A program made the translations under genes and the position numbers. Positions 47,201 to 56,068 of a stretch of 64,000 bases of DNA are shown piece by piece. Under the pieces are notes generated by a model. That model did no database searches. It had not been told where the DNA came from and worked only from the letters and a program-made list of their open reading frames with translations. Source of the stretch: Bog-473 sp963755375 (GTDB lineage: Bacteria; Actinomycetota; Acidimicrobiia; Acidimicrobiales; RAAP-2); assembly GCA_963755375.1 (NCBI GenBank), contig CAVWKG010000016.1, positions 868,001 to 932,000 on the forward strand, written 5' to 3'. How positions within the stretch are numbered: the stretch's first letter is position 1; each line of letters starts with the position of its first letter.

Positions 47201-48875
47201 GGCCACGCTCGACGGGAACCCCGCCACCGCGTGGGAGCCCGGGCTCGGCACGAAGGCACAAGAAGGTTCCACGTTGACCTACGACCTGGCCAAGCCACAG
47301 GCCCTGAGCGGCCTCGCCCTGCAGGTGATCGCCGACGGCCGGCATTCGGTCCCCACCGCCATGACGATCACCTCGGGCAACCAGGTGCGGACCGTGACGC
47401 TGCCGCCGATCGCCGACGGCACGGTTCCGGGCGCGGTGACGACGGTGCCCGTCTCCTTCCCCACCATGCTCGGCTCCCACTTCTCCGTCACGTTCACCGG
47501 CATTCGCCCGGAGTACGCGGCCAACTACTACTCTGCCGGCCCGCTGGCCCTGCCACTGGGCATCGCGGAGATCGGCATTCCGGGCGTGCGCGCCAACCCG
47601 ACACCGGCCGCCCTCCCCGGCAACTGCGTGTCCAACCTGCTGGCCATCGACGGTCAGCCGATCGACGTCTCCGTCGTCGGTTCCGCGCCGCACGCGCTCG
47701 ATGGCGGTGAGGCGCAACTGGTTCCCTGCGGGACCGACGCCAACGGCATCACGCTCAGCGCCGGACCGCACGTCGTGCAGACCGCGGCCGGCCACAATGC
47801 GCCGTGTGCCAGCACCCCCACCACCTGCACGGGCTGGAACATCGACCAGATCGCCCTCGACTCGGCGCCCGGCGGCGTGGCCGGTCCGGGTGCGTTCCCC
47901 ACCGCGTCCGGCACCCCGCAGCTCCCGGCCACCCAGCCCGGCCAGGCGCCCACGGTCGCGCCGACGAAGGTCCACCTGGTGAACCAGGGCGCCCAGGTGA
48001 CCGGAGCCACCCAGCCCTTCGAGCTCGTGCTCGGGCAGAGCGTGAACAAGGGTTGGCAGGCGGTGGCCACCCCCGGCCCCGGGGCCGCCCCGGGGTCGCA
48101 CACCGTGGACCTCGGGCGATCCCAGCTGGTCGACGGGTTCGCCAACGGGTGGCCGGTGAGCGCCGCCGACCTGCACACCCTCGGGGGCACCAGCTTCACG
48201 GTCGAGCTCACCTGGACCCCCCAACGCGAGATCTGGGCGGCCCTGGCCGTCTCCGCCGGCACCCTGCTGCTCTGCCTCGTCCTCGCCCTCCTTCCGGTGC
48301 GCGCCCGGCGCTGGGTGCGCGCCCATCTCCCCCGCCGGCTGCGCGGCCCGGCCGGGCCCGAGCCCCCGGAACGGCCCGCGGTGCCCTTCGACGCCGCGGT
48401 GCTCGCCCTCCCCGGCGCGCCCGCCCCCAGAGAGCAACGACAACGGGGCTGGCTGCGCTTCCCCCGGGCGTTGCTGATCGGCGCCGCCAGCGGCGGCGTC
48501 GCCCTGTTGGTCACCCCGCCGTTGGCCGGGCTCGTCGTCGCCGCGGTGGTCACGCTCGGTCTCCTGGTCCCGTGGACCCGCGCCCTCGCCAGCGTCGCGG
48601 GGATCGCCGCCATCGTCGCCGGCGCCGTCAACGTCGTCCAGGGCCAGAACGTCCACCACTATCTGTCCGGCTCGAACTGGGCGGCGTCATTCGTCACCGC
48701 CGGCAACCTCGTCTGGCTCGGTGTCGTGCTCCTGCTCGCCGACGGGGTCATCTCCGCGCTCGGACTCCGGGTGGCGAAGCCGCTCCGCCGGCGGGCCCTG
48801 CGGGCCGCCGCCCCGGGCGAGGCGGGCCCGCCGCTCCCGGCCACGCCACCGACGATCGTCGGCATCGACGGCTGA
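44238..48875 (+). CDS. AftD-like alpha-(1->3)-arabinofuranosyltransferase family membrane protein
   Basis: The 1545-residue protein has an N-terminal polytopic GT-C domain (about ten helices, residues 25-420) with the first-loop acidic motif TPDTKTYLYLDPLHFL. A large extracytoplasmic part follows. It contains a discoidin/F5-8 type C-like module around residues 750-860 (AIDNDFDTAWITG, WWQARFADPV) and another around 985-1110 (TLDGNPATAWEPG, GLALQV). The C-terminus has further helices (about 1330-1510). This is the DUF3367/AftD architecture, which in mycobacteria adds arabinofuranose to cell wall arabinan. The exact product here is unproven. ATG 44238 has no strong RBS; the frame is open to 44106. 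Confidence 0.85.
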   Translation: MTTSPTVTVPRGRHAAQRPVRAIGSRWWWIGGAAFLAVFAYVPLLAVRPGVVTPDTKTYLYLDPLHFLSQVAFMWDPTVGLGTVTHEYIGYLLPMGPFFAVFHLLGVPVWVAQRLWLGSILFVAGLGVLYLSRILGLRGPGPTAAALAYMLSPYFLQYAGRISVILLPWAGLPFMLGLTIVALRRGGWREPALFAVVVALVSGINASSIIYVGVAPILWILYAVVVLRESTWRHAFGTALRIGILTLGACLWWMAGLEVEAAYGVNVLKYTETVPSTSATSNPADIIRGLGYWYFYGSDHLGAWTTAAIRYTQDIWLLATSYAVPVLALVASAFVRWRERAFFLVLLFVGLVLSVGPFPFSHPTAIGGVLKSFMTDTTAGLALRSTDRATPLVLLALFMLLASGLTALWSRFHIAGLATTLLVAGLVVTNNPSLFLGDTIANNFTQPASLPSYQLAAIAHLNATHPGTRVFAIPGNDFAANRWGDTVDTPQPAFLDRDFITREQQILGSIATADTLYATDGPLQDGTANMNALAPMARLMGAGDLMVEYDQQYERYGVPQPQLLALQLLQTPLGLADPISFGTPRPNTSVVSTLNEQDLSVPGNVAWPSPLVTYTVPNPRAMVRGESDAGAVVMEGDATGLNNLAGLGLLNTDSAIYYAGTLADEPVRLHDLASQGAQLVVTDTNRKEAFRWDTLTANSGYTETPSENPAKSDLSDSPIELFPGTTITSKSYASYVGAVSVSASSYGNSVSYTPEDQAYSAIDNDFDTAWITGTFVPDPAGQWWQARFADPVTEDHITLVQPQRGDRARWVSGVTLTFDGKDPVSYKLNASSHVTAGQTLTFPARTFHTLRVTLDGTTNDTAPPPSASAVGFSEIEIPGQQVRQVVQMPTQMLTSLGTASAADRLTVVMTRQRTSQFPPRDDPETTLSRQFTLPTARTFSLSGGASLSALIPDDEIDRLVGRATTPSSTLRDAYSSGRLPGDLQATASATLDGNPATAWEPGLGTKAQEGSTLTYDLAKPQALSGLALQVIADGRHSVPTAMTITSGNQVRTVTLPPIADGTVPGAVTTVPVSFPTMLGSHFSVTFTGIRPEYAANYYSAGPLALPLGIAEIGIPGVRANPTPAALPGNCVSNLLAIDGQPIDVSVVGSAPHALDGGEAQLVPCGTDANGITLSAGPHVVQTAAGHNAPCASTPTTCTGWNIDQIALDSAPGGVAGPGAFPTASGTPQLPATQPGQAPTVAPTKVHLVNQGAQVTGATQPFELVLGQSVNKGWQAVATPGPGAAPGSHTVDLGRSQLVDGFANGWPVSAADLHTLGGTSFTVELTWTPQREIWAALAVSAGTLLLCLVLALLPVRARRWVRAHLPRRLRGPAGPEPPERPAVPFDAAVLALPGAPAPREQRQRGWLRFPRALLIGAASGGVALLVTPPLAGLVVAAVVTLGLLVPWTRALASVAGIAAIVAGAVNVVQGQNVHHYLSGSNWAASFVTAGNLVWLGVVLLLADGVISALGLRVAKPLRRRALRAAAPGEAGPPLPATPPTIVGIDG

Positions 48876-48895
48876 CGCGTCGCAACCGGCGAAGG

Positions 48896-50107
48896 CTAGG
48901 GGGCGGCCGTCTCCTCGGCCAGCGCCTCGAGGGCGCGGCGGGCGGTGGCGTCCCACGTGAACCAGCGCGCCCGGGCCAGCGCGCCCTTCGCCAGCCGGCT
49001 GCGGAGCACCTCGTCGCGCAGGACGCGCCCGAGCGCGTCCGAGAAGTCGCCCAGGTCCTCCACCAGCAGGCCGGACTCGCCGTTCAACACGGCATCGGTG
49101 TGGCCGGCGATCGCCGTGGCCACCGCCGGCGTGCCGCACGCCGCCGCTTCGGTGAGGGTCATGCCCCACCCCTCACGCTGTGAGCTGCTCGCCACGATCC
49201 AGGCGCGGCGGTACCACGACACCAGCTCCTCGTCGTCGACCCGCCCGGGCAGACTGATCCATTCGGTGGCGCCGAGCTCACTGCGCAGCGCCTCGAGCGC
49301 GGGCCGTTCGTACCCCTCGCCGATGATGACCGCCTGGAGAGCCGGGTGGTCGGACTTCAATTCGGCCAGGGACCGCATCAGCGCGTCGAAACGCTTCACC
49401 GGCACGAGGCGGCCCACCGCCATGACCAGCGGTGTGGGTGAGCGCTGCCCGCCCGGGCCGTAGCGGTCGTCCACACCGGGCGGTGCGACGGTCACCCGCT
49501 CAGCCCGGAGGCCCAACTGGTCCACGATCTCGGCCCGCGACGAGTCGGACAGGGTCACGATGCGGCTCGAACGGTAGAAGCGCGGTGCGATCCGGCGCTC
49601 GACCAAGTCACCGATGCGCGCCAGCGTCGGCGGCAGCACCATGCCCCACATCTCGGCGTGGACGTGGTGCAGGAGGACGATGCGCGGTCCCCGGTACCAG
49701 ATCGGCGACAGGAACGGCATGCCGTTCCAGATCTCTACCAGGGCGTCCCCGGAACGGTGGCCCATGCGGATGCCCTCCCAGGCCGCGCCAGGGAAGACCG
49801 CGTAGCGCCCGGACTGGCGCAGCACCCGGTAGCCGTCCCGGGTCAGCGCACTCGGCGCGCCCGGCACCGCCGAGGTGCGGAAGGTCACGTCGAGGCCCGC
49901 CGCGGCCCACCGGGAGGCGATCTTGTGGGCGTGCAACTCGGACCCACCCGCCTCGGGGTCGTCCAGGTCGCGCCAGGCGACGAAGTGGATGCGCCGGAGC
50001 CCCGCCTCGGCCGCGATGGACACGAGCCCCTCGCCCTCGGAGTGACCGGCGTCATCGACGCGGTGCGCGTCGGGCACGGCCGGAAATGGCCTCAGGTCGT
50101 CACCCAC
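48896..50107 (-). CDS. Glycosyltransferase family 4 (GT-B)
   Basis: The product is a retaining GT-B glycosyltransferase. The N-domain has IHFVAWRDLDDPEAGGSELHAHKIA (GGSE donor/acceptor loop) and the C-domain has VTVAPPGVDDRYGPG, VMAVGRLVPVKRFDAL, and the nucleotide-sugar EX7E region SSSQREGWGMTLTEAAACGTP. It probably adds a sugar to a lipid-linked glycan in the cytoplasm. GTG 50107 lies four bases after the flippase stop; GTG 50023 is an alternative start that matches homologues better. It is the last gene of the minus-strand glycan cluster. Confidence 0.88.
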   Translation of the reverse strand: MGDDLRPFPAVPDAHRVDDAGHSEGEGLVSIAAEAGLRRIHFVAWRDLDDPEAGGSELHAHKIASRWAAAGLDVTFRTSAVPGAPSALTRDGYRVLRQSGRYAVFPGAAWEGIRMGHRSGDALVEIWNGMPFLSPIWYRGPRIVLLHHVHAEMWGMVLPPTLARIGDLVERRIAPRFYRSSRIVTLSDSSRAEIVDQLGLRAERVTVAPPGVDDRYGPGGQRSPTPLVMAVGRLVPVKRFDALMRSLAELKSDHPALQAVIIGEGYERPALEALRSELGATEWISLPGRVDDEELVSWYRRAWIVASSSQREGWGMTLTEAAACGTPAVATAIAGHTDAVLNGESGLLVEDLGDFSDALGRVLRDEVLRSRLAKGALARARWFTWDATARRALEALAEETAAP

Positions 50108-50111
50108 CGGG

Positions 50112-51576
50112 TCAGGTTATCCCCGCAACCTCCCTCCCGAGCCGGACCCTGTGGACGATCGCAAACCCGCACACGATCACGAGCAGGACCCCTGCCTGGA
50201 CCGCGACATCCACCAGGGCGGTCGCCCGGGGCGACCCGTGGGCGTCCAGCACCGCCAGGGTGAGCGCGACGGCGCCACCGACCAGCACGACTGCGACCCA
50301 GCGCCGCCCCACCGCGAGCAGGTACATGGTCAGGACCACCGAGACGCTCAGCATGATCATGGCGAGCACCAGCGGCGCCAGCGCGTCGGCCGCGGACGTG
50401 TAGGCGTGGTGGAAGACGACCTGCAGGAGCTGTTGGGGCGCAACGAGTGCGACCCCCAGCAATAGGCCGGACGGGACGGCCAGGAGCACCAGCACCACCG
50501 CCAGTTGCCGGAGCGCGTGGCCACCCTGGCGCCAGCGGATGGCCGCCTCGGGCAGCAGGTACCCGCCGAGGACGATGGCGCCGAAGACGATGGCCTTGCT
50601 CGTGACCGACACTGCGGCGTAGGCGCCACTGTGTGACGGATTGTCCCGTCCGACCACCAGCACATCGACGTTCTGGAGCACCGCCACCATCGACAGCGAC
50701 ACCGAGGCGACCACCAGATCGAGCACGACCGTGCGCCGTACCGATCGCTGGCCCCCGAGCAGCGCATCGGGACGAACTGCCGCGACCCAGCTGGCGGCGT
50801 CGAGCAGGCGCGGCGCCCGACCGCCCGACCAGGCCCGCACCGCCGCCCAGCGCGCGTGGGCCGCGGCCGCGACCTCACCGATGAGCACGCCGACGGCGGC
50901 CCCGGAGGGCCCGAAGCCGGCCAGCACCAGGACGACGACCGCGATCGACGCGGATGCCGACCTCGACCAGCAGGTTGGCCGCCAGGGGCCGGTAGGCGCG
51001 GTGTGCCTGGAGGAGACCGCGATCGAGCGAGAGCAGGACGAAGAAGGCGGCCGCCGTCAGGATCGCCGCGATCCCGATGCCGCTCTGCTGGTTGAGCAGG
51101 ACGGCCACGGCGTGGCGGCTGGTGAACACGATCACCGCCCACACGAGGACGACCATGGTGCACTGCCGGTGCACCCGCCCCGCCCAGCGTCGCACGAGGT
51201 GCCCGGTGCCGTCCTCGTGCCAGACGGTGACGCGCCGCACGACGGCGACGACGACCGCCGACCCGGGCATGGACAAAATGAGGTAGAGACCCGTCAGCTG
51301 GTTGAGGACGCCGTAGCTGTGGGGGGTGAGAAGTCGGGCCAGCGCGACGGTGAGGACGACGGCGGCGCCGTTGGCCAGCACGCCCGCTGCGGCGAGGGGG
51401 CCCGCCTGCAGGAGTCCGGCCCGCATCGACTCGACACCTGGTCGTGCCTTCGTGTCGAGGAGGAGCTCGGCACCGAGATTGGGACCGACGGCATTGGGCG
51501 CGAGCGCCATGGCGGCCGGCACCGACTCGACGACGACCTCGGCCGCGGGGGTGTCCGCGACCTCGGGGTTGCTCAC
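50112..51576 (-). CDS. Polysaccharide/lipid flippase (Wzx/MATE-like), frameshifted
   Basis: The start GTG 51576 overlaps the SGNH stop (GTGA). The first part (residues 1-205) has a hydrophilic start then helices LLQAGPLAAAGVLANGAAVV, LYLILSMPGSAVVVAVV and more, with RLLTPHSYGVLNQLTGLY typical of polysaccharide export flippases. At about 50955 the sequence runs out of frame. The second part continues in another frame with LVLAGFGPSGAAVGVLIGEV and about eight helices to 50112. A 2-base loss in a CGCG stretch fits both frame and length (about 488 residues). It may be an assembly error or a real inactivation. Confidence 0.8.
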
Positions 51577-52478
51577 GTGCGTGCCCTTGCCGCCTCGACC
51601 TCCATGCCGATTCGATCGATCGCGGGCAGGATCTGGCCCTCCAGCAGCTCGCCGCCTTTGAGGCTGAGGTGGACGCCGTCGGCGGAACGCACGTCGACCC
51701 CGGAGACAGCATCGGCGTAGACGCCGTCGGGACTCAGCATCCGGTTGAGGTCGATCATGGTGACCACCCCCGGATGGCACCGCGCCACCTGCCGAACCAA
51801 CGTGTTGTAGGCCCGCACACGAGTCGCGGTGTTCTCAGGCCAGGGCTCGCCGTCGGGCTGCCGGTTGGTGGGGTCGAGGTAGGGCATGGTGAACAGCACC
51901 ACTTTTGCACCAAACGAGTGCAGGATGGCGATGGCCGACTGCAGTTCGGCCCTCAGGTGCGCATTCCAGGCCGGCTCGCCGATGTGCTCCCAGTGGCCGC
52001 CGAGCAGGTGGTCGGAGATCTCCCAGCGCCCGAGGCCCAGGGCTACCACCTGGGGCCGCTGTCCGGCGATGAGGAACGCCCAGGACACGCGCCAGTTGCG
52101 ACAGCCCGGTGTGGCCGGCCCCACCGTGCCCGACGTCACCACGCGGAGCTGTGGGTCAAGGTCGCAACCGACGGTGGCGTCGTCGGTCACGCGCACGCCG
52201 TAGCGCTCCTGAGCCTCCACCGACAGCCCCATCGCAAGGGTCAGGGCGATGGAGTCGCCGAGGATGGTCAGCCGCACCGGGTCGGGCCCGTAGGCACCGG
52301 CGCGCTCCAGCGCGGTGTGCTCCGACACGGTCAGCCCGGGTGGGAGGGGCGAGACCACCCGGGCCCAGCCGGACCCGTCGGCCCGGACCACTGTGCGCGC
52401 TCCCGCGGGCACGGAAAGACAGACGCTGGCCAGCAGGAGGCAGGCGACGCCCGGCAGGCCCCGCCCACCCCAGCGCAT
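51573..52478 (-). CDS. SGNH/GDSL hydrolase, exported
   Basis: The 301-residue product has a signal peptide (GLPGVACLLLASVCLSVPAGA). The mature part is an SGNH hydrolase: block I LTILGDSIALTLAMGL (catalytic Ser) and block V DGVHLSLKG (catalytic Asp-x-x-His), with GLGRWEISDHLL in between. Such domains remove or transfer acyl groups, often from cell-surface glycans, as in the C-terminal part of OafA-type acyltransferases. ATG 52478 leaves a 112-bp gap to the preceding gene. It overlaps the flippase start, so the two are coupled. Confidence 0.85.
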   Translation of the reverse strand: MRWGGRGLPGVACLLLASVCLSVPAGARTVVRADGSGWARVVSPLPPGLTVSEHTALERAGAYGPDPVRLTILGDSIALTLAMGLSVEAQERYGVRVTDDATVGCDLDPQLRVVTSGTVGPATPGCRNWRVSWAFLIAGQRPQVVALGLGRWEISDHLLGGHWEHIGEPAWNAHLRAELQSAIAILHSFGAKVVLFTMPYLDPTNRQPDGEPWPENTATRVRAYNTLVRQVARCHPGVVTMIDLNRMLSPDGVYADAVSGVDVRSADGVHLSLKGGELLEGQILPAIDRIGMEVEAARART

Positions 52479-52590
52479 CACGCCAACACCGTCTGCGTCG
52501 TCGCCACCCGGTCTCGCCGGGACCGGAGGCACCGTCGACGTCCCCGCGCCGGCCGATCCCGGCCGGGCCTGGTGCGCCCGATCGCCCCCG

Positions 52591-54459
52591 TCATCCGTGT
52601 TCGATACCCGCCTGGCCCATGACGCACGCCGGCACGCGCAACGTGGCGGCCACCTGCCGCTCCGCGTCGCCCTCGACGGCGCGGACGCAGTTGAACAGCG
52701 TCTGGGCTCCGGGGTGCAATGGCTGGTGCAGACGGAGCTGCACGTCATCCCACACCCAGGCCCCGGCCTGGATGGTGGGCAGGCGACCCAACGCCGCGGT
52801 CATGAACGCGGCCGCGTACAGAGTGTCCCTGCCCAGCTGCGTCGTCGGGAGGGCGGGATCGGTGGCGACCACGACGGTGTTCACCCCCCAGACCGACAGG
52901 GCGTGGCGGACCGCGGCGAGTTGGCCAGGGTTGCCGGCGGGCGGGGGTGCCACCTGCGGGAAGCTGAGGGTGGACAGCACCCCGAAGCCCGGCGCCGCCG
53001 TGCCGGCCCGGCGCTCCACCCCCTGAGGCCCCCCTCCACCGGCCTGGCTGTAGTGCATGTCGTTGACTGCCTGCCACGACATGGCGGACTGCAGCCCCGA
53101 GAACGGTGCCGGATAGGACAGGAGGACCCGCCCGGCGGGCAGAGTCGGCGCCACCTGGCTGTACCAGCGGGGGAGGACGACGGCCTGCATGGTGAAGGGC
53201 AGCCGCCCTCCGAAGATGACGGCCATCGGCACGAGGGCGACCGCGCTCACCGCAAACGCCCCGAGCGCGCCCCGCCAGTCGGGCACGGCGTCGTGCACGC
53301 GCTGCAGAATGACGGCCAGGATCACTGCGGCGGCCAGGAAACCGACGGCCATGAAGCGCTGCTCAATGACGTTGTCGACCACAGGGATCCGGCTGAAGAT
53401 CCACGCCGGCTCCCACTGGCCGCGACGCTCGCCGAGGGAGAACACGACGCAGACCGCGAAGGCGAACCCGAAGAACCACAGCCGCCGCTCCCGCCAGAAG
53501 ACCGCCAGCCCGGCGACCATGACCGCCAGGAAGCTCCAGCCCACGTAGGCCGAGGAGGCCAGCGGCGCTCCCGCGTACCCGCTGAGCGGAAAGAAGGAAT
53601 GGAGCCGGGGCGGGTACCCGGCCGTGACGAAGCTCGAGGGGATGAAGCCCCCGATCACCCCGACGTTGGGCCAGACCAGCCCCGAGAGATGGCCGGGCCC
53701 CTGGAGCGCGAACCAGACCGGCCAGGCCAGGAGCACCACCGCCAGGACCAGCCCGATGCCCAACGCCCCGGCGGCGTGCGGGGCTCGCTCCCGCAGCCGG
53801 GCCGGAGCGGTCGCCAGTGCCGCTCCCACCAGTGCGACCAGGCAGATGACGACGACGACCGCGGTGATGGCCAGCACCTCGGAGGAGAGGAAGAACTGCG
53901 CGAAGAGGAGGAGGCCGAGCAGGAGGCCGGCACCGAGCGCCCCGTGGCGCTGACGGATCAGGATCTCGTCGAGGGCGGCCAGGATGAGCGGCAGCAGCAT
54001 GAGCGCCGCCGTCATGAGATGGGTGAACTCGAGGCTCGACAGAATGAAGGGGGAGAAACCGTAGAGCAGGCCGCCGACGAATGCCGCCGGCGTCCACGGG
54101 GCCCAACGCCGGATCACGACGAACGCCGTGAACGCGGTGAGCGCCGGCGTGATCGTGGCGGCCACGTTGAGCGAGGCGACCGGGCCCCAGATCCACGTCA
54201 CGGGCACGAGCGGCAGGCTCAACCCGGTGACCGAGGTCTGGGCCAGCAGGTTGATGCCGGACGGGTGGAAGATGGCCGTCGAGAAGAACGGGTTCTGCCC
54301 GTGCGCCAGCGCCGTGGCCGGCCACTGGAAGAACCAGAGGAAGAGGGCCGGGTCCCCACAGCCGCAGATGGTGTGGGTGGTGGCGCCCGCAGCCCAGGCG
54401 TGCACCCACAGCACGAACCCGAGCGCGAGATAGACCGCTCCCGCCGCCGCGAGGGTCAT
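52591..54459 (-). CDS. Polytopic membrane protein, GT-C-like
   Basis: The 622-residue protein has a membrane N-domain with about eleven helices (residues 1-430) and an extracytoplasmic C-terminal domain. The first loop after helix 1 includes THTICGCGDPALFLWFFQW and NPFFSTAIFHPSGINLL, a pattern seen in actinobacterial glycan biosynthesis membrane proteins distantly related to YfhO and GT-C enzymes. Catalytic residues cannot be assigned. It is between the flavoprotein gene and the SGNH gene, all on the same strand, so a role in building or exporting the same surface glycan is likely. Confidence 0.75.
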   Translation of the reverse strand: MTLAAAGAVYLALGFVLWVHAWAAGATTHTICGCGDPALFLWFFQWPATALAHGQNPFFSTAIFHPSGINLLAQTSVTGLSLPLVPVTWIWGPVASLNVAATITPALTAFTAFVVIRRWAPWTPAAFVGGLLYGFSPFILSSLEFTHLMTAALMLLPLILAALDEILIRQRHGALGAGLLLGLLLFAQFFLSSEVLAITAVVVVICLVALVGAALATAPARLRERAPHAAGALGIGLVLAVVLLAWPVWFALQGPGHLSGLVWPNVGVIGGFIPSSFVTAGYPPRLHSFFPLSGYAGAPLASSAYVGWSFLAVMVAGLAVFWRERRLWFFGFAFAVCVVFSLGERRGQWEPAWIFSRIPVVDNVIEQRFMAVGFLAAAVILAVILQRVHDAVPDWRGALGAFAVSAVALVPMAVIFGGRLPFTMQAVVLPRWYSQVAPTLPAGRVLLSYPAPFSGLQSAMSWQAVNDMHYSQAGGGGPQGVERRAGTAAPGFGVLSTLSFPQVAPPPAGNPGQLAAVRHALSVWGVNTVVVATDPALPTTQLGRDTLYAAAFMTAALGRLPTIQAGAWVWDDVQLRLHQPLHPGAQTLFNCVRAVEGDAERQVAATLRVPACVMGQAGIEHG

Positions 54460-54496
54460 CCACGGTCGCCACCGACGCGCCCGGCTCCGCGCGTGC

Positions 54497-55984
54497 TTAG
54501 CCAGTGTGGAGCGTGCCTGCCGTGGCGCTCGTGCGGCGCGGCAGCACCGGGGCGTCCCGTCCGGTCGACCCCGCCTCGTGGTACTCCTCTTCGACGTTGA
54601 CCGACCAGATGTCGTGGGTCGCGCCGTACATGTTCTCCACCGTGAGCATGGCGGTGTACATCGAATGGTCCTGGTTGTTGTACTTGTGCATCCCGTTGCG
54701 ACCCACCAGGTGGATGTTGGGCGCCTCGGTGTCGATCCACTTGCGGACGGTGGCGACGTTGGCCCTGTAGCTGAAGTCGTAGTACGGGTAGGCCTTGGGC
54801 ACGCGCACCACGTAGCCGTGCTCGACGTCGCCCGCCGCGGCCAGCCCGAGCGAGATCAGTTCCCTGGTGCCCAGCGCGACGAGCTCGTCGTCGGGCGTGT
54901 TCCACATGTCGTCGCCCTCGAAGACGAAGTACTCGAGGCCGAGACAGGTGCGCCCGTCCTTGACGAGATAGGGCGACCACGAGCCGTAGTTCTGGATGCG
55001 CCCCACCTCGACGTCGGTGGCGTGGATGTAGATCCAGTTGTCGGGGAAGCTGCGCGACTCGGGCACCACGAGCGCCACCGTGAGGTAGTCGCGGTAGTGC
55101 AGGTCGTCGGCGGCCGCCACCACCTCGGGCGGCGGGGGCGGCGTGATGGTGTGCACCAACTCACGCATGGGGATGGTCGACACCACGTTCGAGGCGGCGA
55201 CCGTGTGCTCTGTCCCGCCCTGCAGGAACGTGGCGGCCACCGCCCGGCCACCTTCGACCGTGATGCCGGTCAGCCGCGCCCGCATCTCCACCGTCCCCCC
55301 ACCGGCCCGCACCTTGTCCGTGCAGACCTCCCACATCATGCCGGGGCCGTACTTGGGGTACTGGAACTCCTCGATCAGGGTGGTGATGTCCGTCTGGCCG
55401 CGCTTGGGGAGGATGGCGTTGACGACCGCCTTGCGCAGGTCCAGGTTCTTCACCCGCTGGGCGGCCCAATCCGCCGGCATGTCGGCCACCGGCACCCCCC
55501 ACACCTTCTCGGTGTAGGTCTTGAAGAAGGTCCGGTAGAGACGCCAGCCGAAGCGCGCGACCAACCAGTTCTCGTAGTTGGACTCGTCCATGGGGGGCCG
55601 GATCCGGGCCCACAAGTAGGAGAACCCGCACAGGATGGCTTCCCACAGGCCCAGGTTGCGCAGGGCGTTCACCGCCTTCAGCGGGTAGTCGTAGAACTTC
55701 CCCTGGTAGTAGATGCGGCTCATCCGGGGCCGGAGCATGAAGTCGCCCTCGGGCAGGATCTCGTGCCACAGGGCCTCCACCTCGGGAACCTTGGTGAAGA
55801 AGCGGTGCCCGCCCAGGTCGAAGCGCCATCCGTCTCGCTCCACCGTGCGGCTGATGCCGCCGACCACCTCGTCCGCCTCGAGCACGACGGGGTGCTCCCC
55901 CCGTTTGGTCAGGAGATACGCCGCGGTCAGGCCCCCGGGACCTGCGCCGGCGATGACGACGGGCGCTTCTTCGGGGGCGGTCAC
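54497..55984 (-). CDS. FAD-dependent oxidoreductase (UDP-galactopyranose mutase-like)
   Basis: The 495-residue protein opens with the FAD-binding VVIAGAGPGGLTAAYLL and EADEVVGGISRTVERDG, followed by DLGGHRFFT and RIYYQGKFYDYPL. The tail NIHLVGRNGMHKYNNQDHSMYTAML matches the end of the Glf-like/protoporphyrinogen-oxidase-like enzymes annotated in glycan gene clusters. Galactofuranose formation is one possible function, which would fit an arabinogalactan-type glycan with the AftD-like gene, but true Glf motifs cannot be confirmed by eye. It lies in the middle of the glycan cluster, 37 bp before the polytopic protein gene. Confidence 0.8.
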   Translation of the reverse strand: MTAPEEAPVVIAGAGPGGLTAAYLLTKRGEHPVVLEADEVVGGISRTVERDGWRFDLGGHRFFTKVPEVEALWHEILPEGDFMLRPRMSRIYYQGKFYDYPLKAVNALRNLGLWEAILCGFSYLWARIRPPMDESNYENWLVARFGWRLYRTFFKTYTEKVWGVPVADMPADWAAQRVKNLDLRKAVVNAILPKRGQTDITTLIEEFQYPKYGPGMMWEVCTDKVRAGGGTVEMRARLTGITVEGGRAVAATFLQGGTEHTVAASNVVSTIPMRELVHTITPPPPPEVVAAADDLHYRDYLTVALVVPESRSFPDNWIYIHATDVEVGRIQNYGSWSPYLVKDGRTCLGLEYFVFEGDDMWNTPDDELVALGTRELISLGLAAAGDVEHGYVVRVPKAYPYYDFSYRANVATVRKWIDTEAPNIHLVGRNGMHKYNNQDHSMYTAMLTVENMYGATHDIWSVNVEEEYHEAGSTGRDAPVLPRRTSATAGTLHTG

Positions 55985-56068
55985 GAGGTAGGCAGGTTAG
56001 TGGACCTCCCGTGCGGTCTCGTGGAGGGTGGGCGCTCCGCTGCGGGCGTTCGGGCGCGTCGCGGGAGG

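Noticed and set aside
44925..48659. 1244-residue open frame on the minus strand opposite the AftD-like gene
   Set aside because: The translation is Gly/Arg/His/Val-rich with no fold-like pattern, while the plus-strand frame has membrane helices and discoidin modules.
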